A stretch of DNA of 64,000 bases from Nocardioides sp. GY 10113 (GCF_004919105.1 NZ_STGK01000003.1:124001-188000); one strand, 5' to 3'. Positions 14,994 to 24,095 are shown, numbered from the stretch's first letter. Numbers and translations are program-made. The notes: generated by a model not told the origin, from the sequence alone.

Positions 14994-16166
14994 ATGCCGC
15001 TCCGCTCGCTGCGCCACGTGACCTCGCCCGTCTTCGACGCCGCCCAGCGGCTGGGGGCGCCGGCGCCCGCTCCGCGCCACCTCACGCTCGGCGGCGGGGC
15101 GCTCCCGGTCGCCGGCTCCGCGCGGGTCTATGTCTGCGGCATCACGCCCTACGACGTCACCCACCTCGGCCATGCCTCGACCTTCGTCTGGGCCGATGTG
15201 CTGGCGACCGTGCTCGACCTCACCGGCGCCGAGGTGCGCACCTGCCGCAACGTCACCGACGTCGACGACGTGCTGCTCGACGCGGCTCGGCTGCGCGGCG
15301 ACCACTTCGACGAGCTGGCCCTGATGCAGGAGGCGATCTTCGACCAGTCGATGCGCGCGCTGCGGGTGGCCACGCCGTCCGAGCAGCCGCACGCCCGACA
15401 CCACATCGACGCCGTGGTCCAGCTGGCCCAGGCGCTGCTGGACGCCGGGGCGGCGTACGAGAGCGAGGGCACGGTCTGGTTCCGCGGCGCCGGCGTCGCC
15501 GAGCGCACCGGGCTGGACCGGGAGCGGCTGCTCGCGCTGTCGGCGGCGTACGGCGACCGCCCCGACGACCCCGCCAAGGCCGACCCGTTCGACGTCGCGA
15601 TCTGGCGTCCGTCGGTCGACGAGCAGCCCGCCTGGCCCAGCCCGTGGGGCTGGGGCCGCCCGGGGTGGCACGCCGAGTGCGCCGCGATGGCGATGGCCGT
15701 GCACGGGCCGAGCGTCGACGTGCTGGTCGGCGGCGAGGACCTGGCCTTCCCGCACCACGCCTACCAGTCGGCGATGGTGGAGGCCGTCGCGCGGGTCACC
15801 CCGTTCGCGCGGGCCGTGCTGCACGTCGGCGAGGTCCGCATCGACGGCGAGAAGATGGCGAAGTCCACCGGCAACCTGGTGCTCGTCGACGACCTGCTCC
15901 GCGACGTCGCCCCGGCCACCCTGCGGCTGCACCTGCTCCACCGCCGGTACGCCGATGCCTGGGACTTCGACGCCGACGGGCTCGCCGCGACCCAGGACCT
16001 GCTCGACGCGCTGTACGCGGCGGCCAGCAAGCCCGGCGCCGGCGACCCGGTCGCGGTCGACGACGCGCTCCGGGCCGACCTCGACGTGCCGGCCGCCGTC
16101 GCCGCCGCGCTGGAGCAGGGCGGGGAGTCCGCCCGCCGGCTGATCAGCGTGCTCCGCCTGGCCTGA
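14994..16166 (+). CDS. Cysteinyl-tRNA synthetase / MshC-like cysteine ligase paralogue
   Basis: 390 residues, shorter than CysRS (about 460) and lacking its anticodon-binding end. It has the class I synthetase features: C48-G-I-T-P-Y-D-V-T-H-L-G-H-A (HIGH region with the first zinc Cys), NVTDVDDVLLD, W-H-A-E-C, GGEDLAFPHHAYQ and K287-M-A-K-S. CysRS has a fourth zinc ligand Glu after FPHH; here that position is Gln, as MshC also lacks the Glu. MshC joins cysteine to glucosaminyl-inositol in mycothiol synthesis. However the sequence between motifs is unlike standard MshC, so this may be a second paralogue acting on another amine. The start ATG at 14994 lacks a clear ribosome site; a weak -10-like GAGACT ends 6 nt before it. 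Confidence 0.7.
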   Translation: MPLRSLRHVTSPVFDAAQRLGAPAPAPRHLTLGGGALPVAGSARVYVCGITPYDVTHLGHASTFVWADVLATVLDLTGAEVRTCRNVTDVDDVLLDAARLRGDHFDELALMQEAIFDQSMRALRVATPSEQPHARHHIDAVVQLAQALLDAGAAYESEGTVWFRGAGVAERTGLDRERLLALSAAYGDRPDDPAKADPFDVAIWRPSVDEQPAWPSPWGWGRPGWHAECAAMAMAVHGPSVDVLVGGEDLAFPHHAYQSAMVEAVARVTPFARAVLHVGEVRIDGEKMAKSTGNLVLVDDLLRDVAPATLRLHLLHRRYADAWDFDADGLAATQDLLDALYAAASKPGAGDPVAVDDALRADLDVPAAVAAALEQGGESARRLISVLRLA

Positions 16167-16177
16167 CCCCGCTCGAC

Positions 16178-18694
16178 TCAGGTCGCCTGGATCGCGTCCA
16201 GCACCGCCAGCTTCGTCGAGCGGCGGGCCGGCACGAGCGCGGCGAGCACGCCCAGCAGGACGCCGGCGACGAGGATCAGCACCAGCTCCAGGACCGGGAC
16301 GCTCGGTGCCACGGTCGCGGAGCTGAGCCGGTTGATCGACAGCACCAGCAGTACCGCGACGACCAGCCCGGAGACCAGGCCGCTGAGCGTGCCGAGGACC
16401 GAGATCAGCACCGACTCCAGAGTCACCATCCGCCGTACCTTGGCGTCGGTCATCCCGATGATGCGCAGCAGGCCGAGCTCGCGGCGCCGCTCCAGGATGG
16501 AGAGCGACATGGTGTTGATGATGCCGATCAGCGCGATGATCACGCTCATCAGCAGCAGGCCGGTGACGGCCTTGATGAGGAAGTCGAAGATCCCGCCGAT
16601 CAGCTGACCGAGCGAGTTGCCGGCCTGGACGGTGATGTCGGGGCGCAGGTCGGCGATGTCCTCGATGTCGCGCTTGGTCTTCGACTGGGCGCCGGAGGCC
16701 ACGTCGATGAACGCCACGGTGGGGGCCACGTCGCCGACGAGGTCGTCGAAGGTCGCCGGGTCGGCGATGGCGCCCACCTGGGCGGCGTCGAGGCTGAGCG
16801 CGAGGACCGCCACGACCTCCAGGTCGCGCTGCTGCCCGTCGGTGTTCTCGACGCTCACCGTGTCGCCGACCCCGGGCCCCGGCTTGCCCGGCTCGCCCAG
16901 GTCCAGCAGCGCGATCGTGCCGGGGCCGAGGTCGTCGAGCGACCCGTACTCGGCCTCGAGGTCGGAGACGTCGGCGATCGCGTCGATGTCGCCGGAGGAG
17001 ATCGCCAGCGGGTCGCCGTCGACGACCACGGGCTCGCGCCGGAAGGGCACCACCTGCTCGACGTCCTTGACGTCCTCGAAGTCCGCGATCAGGTCGTCGT
17101 CCACGCTGCCGCCGTTGCTGGTCACGATGTAGTCGGCCGACTGGAGCTTGTTGATCTCCCCGACCGCGAAGTCCTTCATGCTGGTGCCGGCCACCCCGAC
17201 CAGCGTGACCAGGAAGACGCCGATCAGCAGCGCGTTGGAGGTGGTCGCGGTGCGCTTGGGGTTGCGCACGGAGTTGTCGACCGCGAGGCGGCCCTCGAGC
17301 CCGAACCGGGAGAGCGCGGGGCGGGCGAGCCGGGCGCCGCCCTTGGCGATGTGCGGGGCGCCGACGAAGAGGCCGGCCATGAACGCGACGATGCCGCCGC
17401 CGATGGTCCACAGCCCGCCGCCGAAGGCCATGCCGGCCAGTCCCGCCAGGACCAGGACGAGGGCGATGAGCCCGCGGGTGCGGCTGAGCACGTTGCTCTC
17501 CACCGCGGCGTCGCGCATCGCCTCGATCGGCTCGGTCTTCGCCGCCCGCCGGGCCGGGATCATCACCGACACCACGGTGATGACGGTGCCGAGGAGGATG
17601 CCGCTGAGGACGTTGGAGAGTCCGATGGTCGTGGCGCTGCCGGGGAGGCTGCCGCCGGTGATCCGGAGGACCAGGTCCAGCAGCAGGGTCAGCGCGAACC
17701 CGGCGACGACGCCGAGCACGGAGCCGACGACGCCGATGACCAGGCCCTCGGTGCGCAGCGACCGCTTGAGCTGGCGCGGGGTCGCGCCGATCGCGGCCAG
17801 CACCGCCAGCTCGCGCAGCCGCTGGGCGACGATCACGCTGAAGGTGTTGTAGATGACGAACCCGCCGACCAGCAGCGCCAGGATCGCGAAGGCTCGGAGG
17901 GCCTGCTTGAGCACGGTGCCGAACGACCCGGCGCTCTTGCGCTGGTCGGCGCGGAACTCCTCGCCGCTCTGGGCCTGGAAGCCGGCCGGCACGACGTCGG
18001 CGACCTCGTCGACGAGGTCGGCCTCGGCGCCGGAGCCGCGCAGGTAGTAGGTCTCGTAGCTGGTGTGGCCGTTGTTGAGCCAGGCGAAGGCGTCGTCGGG
18101 GCTGATCGAGACGGTGCCGTTGCTGTCGATGGCGGCGGAGTCGCCGAAGGAGGTGATGCCGACGATCGTGACGTCCTGCTTGCCGGCCAGGGTGAGGAGG
18201 GTGACCTGGTCGCCGACCGCGAAGCCCTCGTCCTCCGCGAGCCCCTTGTCGACGGCGATGTCACCCGAGGACTCGGGGGCCTCGCCCTCGTCGACGGTGA
18301 GCGGGTTGAGCTCCTCGTCGGTCACCCAGAGCCGGCCGGCGGTGTTGCTGGCATACGCGTCGCCGTCGTCGCCGAGGAAACCGACGGTGCCGGTGACGAT
18401 CCCCGCCCCGCCCTCGATGTCGGGCAGCGCGAGCAGCTGGTCGACGACGCGCTGCGGCACCCGCAGCTGGTCGCCGGTGCCGGTGGCGTTCTCGACCGAC
18501 GGGCCCTCGTCGGGGATCACCGCCACCGAGACCGCGCCGTACTGGGTGTCGACGTCGCCCTCGAAGGAGTCGATGACGCGGTCGGAGATGAAGCCGACGG
18601 CGGTGTAGAAGCCGACGCCGGTGATGATCGCGATCAGCGTGGCCAGGTAGCGGCCCAGGTTGTGCCGGACGCTGCTGAGGACGAGCGTGAACAT
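16178..18694 (-). CDS. ABC transporter permease (FtsX/MacB-like, two-module)
   Basis: 838 residues. An N-terminal membrane helix, a large extracytoplasmic region with Asp/Gly-rich segments (about 45-265), an FtsX-like block of three helices (about 275-390), a pair of central helices (about 425-460), another helix and extracytoplasmic region (about 490-700) and a final FtsX block (about 715-830) that ends in VPARRSTKLAVLDAIQAT. This duplicated layout is typical of actinobacterial permeases that work by mechanotransmission on lipoproteins, lipids or peptides. Its ATPase is 12 bp upstream on the same strand. The substrate cannot be read from the sequence. Confidence 0.88.
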   Translation of the reverse strand: MFTLVLSSVRHNLGRYLATLIAIITGVGFYTAVGFISDRVIDSFEGDVDTQYGAVSVAVIPDEGPSVENATGTGDQLRVPQRVVDQLLALPDIEGGAGIVTGTVGFLGDDGDAYASNTAGRLWVTDEELNPLTVDEGEAPESSGDIAVDKGLAEDEGFAVGDQVTLLTLAGKQDVTIVGITSFGDSAAIDSNGTVSISPDDAFAWLNNGHTSYETYYLRGSGAEADLVDEVADVVPAGFQAQSGEEFRADQRKSAGSFGTVLKQALRAFAILALLVGGFVIYNTFSVIVAQRLRELAVLAAIGATPRQLKRSLRTEGLVIGVVGSVLGVVAGFALTLLLDLVLRITGGSLPGSATTIGLSNVLSGILLGTVITVVSVMIPARRAAKTEPIEAMRDAAVESNVLSRTRGLIALVLVLAGLAGMAFGGGLWTIGGGIVAFMAGLFVGAPHIAKGGARLARPALSRFGLEGRLAVDNSVRNPKRTATTSNALLIGVFLVTLVGVAGTSMKDFAVGEINKLQSADYIVTSNGGSVDDDLIADFEDVKDVEQVVPFRREPVVVDGDPLAISSGDIDAIADVSDLEAEYGSLDDLGPGTIALLDLGEPGKPGPGVGDTVSVENTDGQQRDLEVVAVLALSLDAAQVGAIADPATFDDLVGDVAPTVAFIDVASGAQSKTKRDIEDIADLRPDITVQAGNSLGQLIGGIFDFLIKAVTGLLLMSVIIALIGIINTMSLSILERRRELGLLRIIGMTDAKVRRMVTLESVLISVLGTLSGLVSGLVVAVLLVLSINRLSSATVAPSVPVLELVLILVAGVLLGVLAALVPARRSTKLAVLDAIQAT

Positions 18695-18706
18695 GCCCGG
18701 CCGCCC

Positions 18707-19453
18707 TCAGCCCTCGAAGCGCTTCATCCGGTCCAGCACGCGGTCCGCGGTGGGCGCCTCCATCGAGTCGACGATCTGCCCGTCCTCGAGGAACAGCACC
18801 TCGTTCGCGTACGACGCCGCGTGCGGGTCGTGGGTGACCATCACGATCGTCTGCCCGGTCTCGTCGACAGCGCGCCGCATGAAGGTGAGGATCTCGATGC
18901 CGGTGCGCGAGTCCAGGGCGCCGGTCGGCTCGTCGGCGAAGACGATGTCGGGGCGGGGGACCAGGGCGCGGGCGACCGCGACCCGCTGCTGCTGGCCGCC
19001 GGAGAGCTGGCTGGGCAGGTTGCCGAGCCGGTCGGCCATGTTCACCGTGGCGACGACGGTGTCGAACCACTCCTGGTCGGGCTTGGTGCCGGCCAGGGTG
19101 AGCGGCAGCAGGATGTTCTCGCGCGCGGTCAGCGAGGGGATCAGGTTGTACTGCTGGAAGATGAACCCGAGTCGGTCGCGCCGCAGCAGGGTCAGGTCGT
19201 TCTTGCTCAGCTCGGAGATGTCGGTGTCGCCGATGAAGGCCGAGCCGGAGGTGAGCCGGTCCAGGCCGGCGACGCATTGCATGAGCGTGCTCTTGCCCGA
19301 TCCGGACGGGCCCATGATCGCGGTGAACTCGCCCTGCGGGAAGTCCACCGTGACGCCGGCCAGGGCGTGCACCGCGGCCTCGCCGGTGCCGTAGGTCTTG
19401 CGGGCCTCGACGGCTCGCGCCGCCACTCGGGTCGCCTCGGGTGCAGTGGTCAC
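18707..19453 (-). CDS. ABC transporter ATP-binding protein (MacB/LolD-like)
   Basis: 248 residues from a GTG with AGGAGG 6 nt upstream. Walker A GPSGSGKST (48-56), Q-loop FIFQQYNLIP, signature LSGGQQQR, Walker B IVFADEP and the switch His in VMVTHD are intact. The phrase GEFTAIMGPSGSGKSTLM and ADEPTGALDS are typical of the MacB/LolD subfamily, whose members pair with FtsX-like permeases such as the one directly downstream. It would power the permease at the cytoplasmic face. Confidence 0.95.
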   Translation of the reverse strand: MTTAPEATRVAARAVEARKTYGTGEAAVHALAGVTVDFPQGEFTAIMGPSGSGKSTLMQCVAGLDRLTSGSAFIGDTDISELSKNDLTLLRRDRLGFIFQQYNLIPSLTARENILLPLTLAGTKPDQEWFDTVVATVNMADRLGNLPSQLSGGQQQRVAVARALVPRPDIVFADEPTGALDSRTGIEILTFMRRAVDETGQTIVMVTHDPHAASYANEVLFLEDGQIVDSMEAPTADRVLDRMKRFEG

Positions 19454-19569
19454 GCGCGCCTCCTGGGCCGTGGCCCGTCGGGCGGGCCGCTCGGTGCGGT
19501 GCTGTCGGAGATCACACCCTCCCGTGGATCGGCGCTGGAGGGAAGACCCGTCGACCCAGCCTGACCTGC

Positions 19570-19631
19570 CGGGGGAGCGCCCGGGGGAGCGCCCGGGGAG
19601 CGCCCGGGGGAGCGCCCGGGGGAGCGCCCGG
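19570..19631. repeat. 12-bp GC-only tandem repeat
   Basis: About five copies of CGGGGGAGCGCC, one with a deleted G, just upstream of the ABC operon and 23 bp from the end of the next leftward gene. The unit contains GGGCGC-type complementary stretches, so the transcript could fold into alternative hairpins. No frame through it looks like a gene. Confidence 0.85.
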
Positions 19632-19654
19632 TCAGCGCGGGGGCGGGAGCAGGG

Positions 19655-20278
19655 TCAGAGCCACGCGCCCAGCTCGGGCGCATCGACGAGGGCGTGGGGC
19701 CGCCCGGTCAGGTACGCCGCCAGCTGCGGGAGCGGGCCCTCCGGCAGGCGGGGGAGGTCGCGCTGGTGGGCGACCTCGGCGACCAGGGCACCGAGGAAGT
19801 CCGCGGGCAGGTCGGCGAAGCCGATCCCGGTGCCGAGGTCGACGGAGTGGATGAGGACCTCGCGCGCCCGCATCCAGGGGAGCGCGGTGCCGCGCACCCG
19901 CTTGCCGTTGCGGGCCTCCACCTCCGCGGCCCACTGCTCGTCGGTCAGTCCGGCCAGCGCGGCGTCCAGCGCGGCCGCGGAGTCGACCAGCCAGGCGCGG
20001 AGGTCGTCCGCGGACCGGCGGGCACCGGCCTCGATGTCGGCCGTGCGTGCCTCGGGGGAGGCGTACATCGGGGTCGGCTCGCCGGTCCGGGCCCAGTGGG
20101 CGAGCCGTCCGATCGCCTCGGCGTTGAGCGCGACGTGGGCCACCACGTGCTTGCGGCTCCATCCCGGCAGCGGGCTCGGGGCCCCCATCTCGTCCTCGTC
20201 CAGTGCGGCCGCGGCGGCGGTGAACAGCTCCGTGCCGTCCGCGACCCAGGCCAGCGACTCGCTCAGCGGGTGCGTCAT
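19655..20278 (-). CDS. Mycothiol-dependent maleylpyruvate-isomerase-family protein
   Basis: 207 residues with the DinB-like four-helix MDMPI fold. The zinc ligands expected by comparison with the C. glutamicum enzyme are present: H48 in R-K-H-V-V-A-H and E140/H144 in R-E-V-L-I-H-S-V-D-L. The C-terminal part (PLPQLAAYLTGRPHAL) resembles the sterol-carrier-like tail of the family. Such proteins are mycothiol S-transferases of diverse use; real maleylpyruvate isomerase activity would need gentisate genes, none of which is nearby. It lies 4 bp after the membrane-protein gene and probably shares its transcript. Confidence 0.85.
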   Translation of the reverse strand: MTHPLSESLAWVADGTELFTAAAAALDEDEMGAPSPLPGWSRKHVVAHVALNAEAIGRLAHWARTGEPTPMYASPEARTADIEAGARRSADDLRAWLVDSAAALDAALAGLTDEQWAAEVEARNGKRVRGTALPWMRAREVLIHSVDLGTGIGFADLPADFLGALVAEVAHQRDLPRLPEGPLPQLAAYLTGRPHALVDAPELGAWL

Positions 20279-20282
20279 GGGG

Positions 20283-21329
20283 TCAGGCTACGTGGCCGGC
20301 CGCCCGGTCGGGCCCGACCAGGCGGCTCATCGCCACGCCGGTGATGACCGCCTGCACCGCGGCCATCACCACCCCGGCGGCGACGCCGATCAGCACGCCG
20401 AGCGCCGCCGGCTGCCCCGGCCGCCACAGCGGCGTGGCGATCACCAGGAACGCCGCGAGCGCCGCCAGCCAGGCCAGGGCGGCGGCGGGCACCCAGCGCC
20501 AGGCCCCCGGCAGGCGCCGGCGCAGCTCCAGCCACTGCGCGCCGCCGATGCTGACCAGCAGCACCAGCCCGCCGAGGCCGGCGAGCGCCCAGGCGAGGGC
20601 CGCGCCCGGGCCCGTCGGGTCGTCGTACAGCCCCTGCGCCCAGGTGGACGGCGCCATCCCGAGCGCGTAGGCCGCCACCGCCGCCAGCGCGGTCAGCCGC
20701 GTCCAGCGGCCGGGGTCGAGCCCACCGAGGACCCGGCGCAGCACGGTCGCCTGCCCGGCGCCGAGCAGCGCGCCCTCGAACGCCCCGGCGGCCAGCAGCG
20801 CGCCGAGCAGGAGCGGCCACGGCGCGTCGGCCAGCAGCGCGCCGACAGCCGCCGGTACGGCGAAGCCGACCGCCTCGCAGAGGGTCACCAGCGCGACCCA
20901 GAGCCGCAGGAAGGTGCGGCGGTCGAGGCCGGCGCGCGGGCCCAGGTCCGCGGTCAGGCGGAGGGTGACCAGGTCGTCGCCCGGGTGGTGGGCGACCACG
21001 CGCGCCGTCGCGGCCCGCCACCGCCCGTCCGCCCAGACCTCGACCGCCGCCGGCGTCCGGAAGTGGCGCCACCAGCGCTTCTGGCTGGCCTGGGCGGCGA
21101 CGATGTCGGCGCCGTCGGCGTCGCGCTCCCACTGCACGGGGAGGACCACCGGGCGGCCGGCCTCGGACCGGTAGCGCAGCGCGGTCAGGTGTCCGTCGAC
21201 CAGGCGACCCCAGGGGGAGCCGACCAGTCGCAGCGCCATCCGGTTCACCCGCGGCGTCCCCGGGGCCGCCCGGACCCCCTCACCCTCCGCCGCGCCCGCC
21301 ACCCCCCGAGACTCCCACGCGGTGACCAC
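20283..21329 (-). CDS. Membrane protein with a nitroreductase/FMN-binding-like N-terminal domain
   Basis: 348 residues from GTG 21329, or 318 from ATG 21239. Residues about 30-125 (LRYRSEAGRPVVLPVQWERD, SQKRWWRHFRTPAAVEVW) look like the split-barrel fold of F420- or FMN-dependent nitroreductase-type (DUF385) proteins. After this come about six hydrophobic helices of Leu/Ala/Gly-rich sequence. I do not know a named family with this pairing. It shares a transcript with the MDMPI-like gene downstream (4-bp gap) and with the 63-residue membrane protein upstream (24-bp gap). Confidence 0.6.
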   Translation of the reverse strand: MVTAWESRGVAGAAEGEGVRAAPGTPRVNRMALRLVGSPWGRLVDGHLTALRYRSEAGRPVVLPVQWERDADGADIVAAQASQKRWWRHFRTPAAVEVWADGRWRAATARVVAHHPGDDLVTLRLTADLGPRAGLDRRTFLRLWVALVTLCEAVGFAVPAAVGALLADAPWPLLLGALLAAGAFEGALLGAGQATVLRRVLGGLDPGRWTRLTALAAVAAYALGMAPSTWAQGLYDDPTGPGAALAWALAGLGGLVLLVSIGGAQWLELRRRLPGAWRWVPAAALAWLAALAAFLVIATPLWRPGQPAALGVLIGVAAGVVMAAVQAVITGVAMSRLVGPDRAAGHVA

Positions 21330-21353
21330 CGGCGTCAGCCCCCGGCGCGCGCG

Positions 21354-21545
21354 TCAGCGGAGCGCCGCGAAGGCGTCGTACACCATGTACGCCGGCCAGA
21401 AGATGCCCTGGAAGATCGCGTAGGCGTGCTCCCAGAACCCGTCGGCGGCCATCCAGAAGTAGACCCAGGCGCCGAAGATGCCGAGGCCGTAGAGCGCGCC
21501 GCCGCTGGCGTTGGAGGCGCCGGCACCCCTGCTGTCCGATCCCAT
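21354..21545 (-). CDS. Small conserved membrane protein (63 residues)
   Basis: Start ATG 21545 with GAAGGAG at a good distance; a GTG at 21548 is in frame. After a Gly/Ser/Ala start comes ALYGLGIFGAWVYFW and a second hydrophobic stretch, FQGIFWPAYMVYDAF, giving two membrane-associated helices rich in aromatics. I recognise similar short proteins across actinobacteria but no function is known to me. First gene of a leftward three-gene run. Confidence 0.75.
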   Translation of the reverse strand: MGSDSRGAGASNASGGALYGLGIFGAWVYFWMAADGFWEHAYAIFQGIFWPAYMVYDAFAALR

Positions 21546-21738
21546 CACCCGCTCCTTCCGTCGTCGGCCCTTCCGTCGTCGGCCGGGTCCCGCTTCCAGC
21601 GTCCCGGCTCCGGCCCGCCGGCGTCAGGGACGGAGGTCGCACCGGTGGGGACCTTCGCCCGGTCCGATCCGGCGCCCGCGGGTGTTGGCTGGAGGGTGAA
21701 GGAGTGCATCGGAGAGGAATCGTGCCCAAGGAGGCGTG

Positions 21739-23220
21739 ATGAGCACCTCAACGCAACGGGCCCGGGGACCCGTCCATCTCGAGGGCCACCTCGACGAGGG
21801 CCAGAGCCGATGGCTGTGGCTGGTCAAGTGGCTGCTCGTCATCCCCCACTACATCGTGCTGTTCTTCCTGTGGATCGCGTTCGCCGTGACGACCGTCGTG
21901 GCGTTCTTCGCGATCCTCTTCACCGGGCGCTACCCGCGCTCGATCTTCGAGTACAACGTGGGCGTGCTCCGCTGGAGCTGGCGGGTCGCCTTCTACGCCT
22001 ACAGCGCGCTGGGCACCGACCGGTACCCGCCGTTCACGCTGCAGGACGTGCCCGAGTACCCGGCCCGGCTCCGGGTCGACCCGCCCGGGGAGCTCTCCCG
22101 CGGGCTGGTGCTGGTGAAGTGGTGGCTGCTGGCCATCCCGCACTACCTCGTGGTGGCGTTCTTCCTCGGCGGCGGTTGGTACGCCGCCAACAGCGTGGAC
22201 GAGTGGGGCTACGGGGGACCGGGCCTGATCGGCCTGCTGGTCTTCTTCGCCGCCGTGGCGCTGCTGTTCACCGGCCGCTACCCGAAGCCGATCTTCGACC
22301 TGGTGCTCGGGCTCAACCGCTGGGTGCTGCGGGTGGCGGCGTACGTCTCGCTGATGACGGACGAGTACCCGCCGTTCCGACTGGACATGGGCGGCGACGA
22401 CCCCGAGCCGCCGCTGGTTCCCGGGGAGCCCGACAGCGCCCCGGGCGCGACGGCGGGCGGTGGCACGGCGGTGGCGACCGCACCCGCGCCGCCGGGATCA
22501 CCGCAGGAGCGGCCCGCGTGGGGTGCCGGTCGGGTGGTGGCGGTGGTGCTCGGCTCGGTGCTCCTGCTGACCGGCGCCGGGCTCGGCGTCGCCGGCCTCG
22601 GCCTGGGCTTCGCGCAGGTGGGCCTGCGCGACTCCGGCGGCTACCTCGCCTCCGGCGACGAGTACCTGTCGACGCAGAGCTACGCGCTGGCCTCGGACAG
22701 CATGGAGATGACGTACGACGGGCCGGACGCGCTGCTGGAGAACATCCTGGGTGACGTCAGGATCACCGCGGAGGCGGACGGGACGGAGCCGCTCTTCCTC
22801 GGCATCGGACCGACCGACGAGGTCGACGCCTACCTGGCCGGGGTCGCCCACGACACCCTGACCGACTTCACCGGCACCGACCGCGACCCGGTCTACCGGC
22901 ACTCCGACGGCTCCGCTCCGGCGGCCGCCCCGGGCACGCTGGACATCTGGGCCGCCTCGACCAGCGGCACCGGTGAGCAGGAGCTGACCTGGGCGCCGGA
23001 GAGCGGCGACTGGACGATCGTCCTCATGCAGGCCGACGGTCAGCAGGGTGTCGCCGCCGACGTCAGCGTCGGCGCGGAGCTGCCCGTGCTCGGCTGGGTC
23101 GCGGGCGGGATGCTGGTGACCGCGCTGCTGGTGCTCGGCGCCGGGATCGTGGTCGTGGTGCTGGCGATCGCGGTCCGTCCGCGCTCGCCGGCCGCGCCCG
23201 CGCCGCCGACGACCGTCTGA
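21739..23220 (+). CDS. DUF4389-domain membrane protein
   Basis: 493 residues; ATG 21739 sits after AAGGAGG with 4-nt spacing (an in-frame GTG at 21736 is less likely). Two DUF4389-like halves: LWLVKWLLVIPHYIVLFFLW followed by FAILFTGRYPRSIFEY, and LVKWWLLAIPHYLVVAFFLG followed by LLFTGRYPKPIFD. A Pro/Gly/Glu linker (about 220-260) leads to a single helix, an extracytoplasmic domain (about 300-445) and a last C-terminal helix. The function of the family is unknown. It is transcribed alone, divergent from the small membrane-protein operon. Confidence 0.85.
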   Translation: MSTSTQRARGPVHLEGHLDEGQSRWLWLVKWLLVIPHYIVLFFLWIAFAVTTVVAFFAILFTGRYPRSIFEYNVGVLRWSWRVAFYAYSALGTDRYPPFTLQDVPEYPARLRVDPPGELSRGLVLVKWWLLAIPHYLVVAFFLGGGWYAANSVDEWGYGGPGLIGLLVFFAAVALLFTGRYPKPIFDLVLGLNRWVLRVAAYVSLMTDEYPPFRLDMGGDDPEPPLVPGEPDSAPGATAGGGTAVATAPAPPGSPQERPAWGAGRVVAVVLGSVLLLTGAGLGVAGLGLGFAQVGLRDSGGYLASGDEYLSTQSYALASDSMEMTYDGPDALLENILGDVRITAEADGTEPLFLGIGPTDEVDAYLAGVAHDTLTDFTGTDRDPVYRHSDGSAPAAAPGTLDIWAASTSGTGEQELTWAPESGDWTIVLMQADGQQGVAADVSVGAELPVLGWVAGGMLVTALLVLGAGIVVVVLAIAVRPRSPAAPAPPTTV

Positions 23221-23255
23221 GCGGTCGCCGGCGACCCGCGAGCCGGGTGGGGCGA

Positions 23256-23783
23256 TCAGTTGGCCGAGGAGGCCACCTGGTCGCCCCACGCTGCGCGGGC
23301 TCCGGAGTCGCCCACCCGGTAGACCTGCACCGAGGTGGCGAGCGCGGCGACCAGCGCCAGCACCCCGACCGCCCGCAGCGCGACCGGGCGGTCGAGCGCG
23401 GAGGAGGCGCTGTCGGCCCTGGTGACCTCGCGGGTCACCTCGCCGGCGTCGGGTGCGGAGGAGTCCGGGCGGCGTCGGTCGAGCCAGACCAGGGCGGCGC
23501 CCAGGACCAGCAGCGGGATCGCGAACCAGATCAGCTGGTCGCCGAGCTCGGCGTGCTCGCCGGGGTTGCCGACGTGCTCCTCCAGCGCCTCGCCGCTGGA
23601 GGTCGCGATCGGGATGAGGGCGGTGGCCAGCGCGGCGCAGGCCACCACCAGCAGGCCGTAGCGGCGGCGCAGGCGGGAGCTGACGGCGATGGCGATGGTG
23701 CCCAGGCAGGCCAGCGGGAGCAGGACGACGACCGCGTGCACCACGAGCGGGTGCAGGGGCAGGCCGTTGACGAGGTCGAACAC
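23256..23783 (-). CDS. DUF2231 membrane protein
   Basis: 175 residues with three to four membrane helices. It begins MFDLVNGLPLHPLVVHAVVV, with the LPLHPLVVH motif that marks DUF2231; family members often sit beside redox or haem genes. A loop GEALEEHVGNPGEHAELGD between helices carries further His residues that could face haem or metal. It is last in a leftward run after a ferredoxin and a NuoF-like flavoprotein (96-bp gap), so it may belong to that electron-transfer set. Confidence 0.8.
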   Translation of the reverse strand: MFDLVNGLPLHPLVVHAVVVLLPLACLGTIAIAVSSRLRRRYGLLVVACAALATALIPIATSSGEALEEHVGNPGEHAELGDQLIWFAIPLLVLGAALVWLDRRRPDSSAPDAGEVTREVTRADSASSALDRPVALRAVGVLALVAALATSVQVYRVGDSGARAAWGDQVASSAN

Positions 23784-23834
23784 GGGCGGGTCTCCTGTCG
23801 GGTGGGTGGTCCCGGCCGGGCGGCCGGGGGGTCA

Positions 23835-23875
23835 GGGGTGGCCGGGGTGGCCCCGGGGTGGCCCCGGGGTGGCCG
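23835..23875. repeat. Short GGGGTGGCC tandem repeat
   Basis: Four copies of GGGGTGGCC, two followed by CC, fill the short gap between the ferredoxin stop and the DUF2231 gene. Confidence 0.8.
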
Positions 23876-23879
23876 GGGA

Positions 23880-24095
23880 TCAGCGGGCGTGGGCGGTGGA
23901 CCGCTCGAGCCGCAGCGCGAGGACGGGGCAGGCCGCCACCGCGCGGCGGGCGTCGCGGAGCTCGGCGAACCCCTCGCCCATCTCGCGCTCGCGCAGCACC
24001 GGGAAGCCGTGCTCGTCCAGCCAGATCGCCTCCGGCAGCAGCTGCGCGCAGAGCCCGTGGCCGTCGCAGCGGGTCCAGTCGACCTCGAGCCTCAT
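23880..24095 (-). CDS. Small ferredoxin ([3Fe-4S]-type)
   Basis: 71 residues; ATG overlaps the NuoF-like stop (ATGA). Cysteines C10, C16 and C56 in C-D-G-H-G-L-C and A-A-C-P-V-L-A-L match the three ligands of actinobacterial [3Fe-4S] ferredoxins, which usually serve cytochrome P450s; the fourth position (before the second Cys) is not Cys. Its place directly after a NuoF-like flavoprotein suggests it takes or gives electrons there rather than to the P450 at 38 kb, though both are possible. Confidence 0.85.
   Translation of the reverse strand: MRLEVDWTRCDGHGLCAQLLPEAIWLDEHGFPVLREREMGEGFAELRDARRAVAACPVLALRLERSTAHAR

Noticed and set aside
14801..19564. Very long rightward open frame opposite the ABC transporter genes
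   Set aside because: Sequence is Arg/Asp/Gln/His-rich with no motif, and it lies antisense to clear permease and ATPase genes. It is a by-product of high-GC codon bias.
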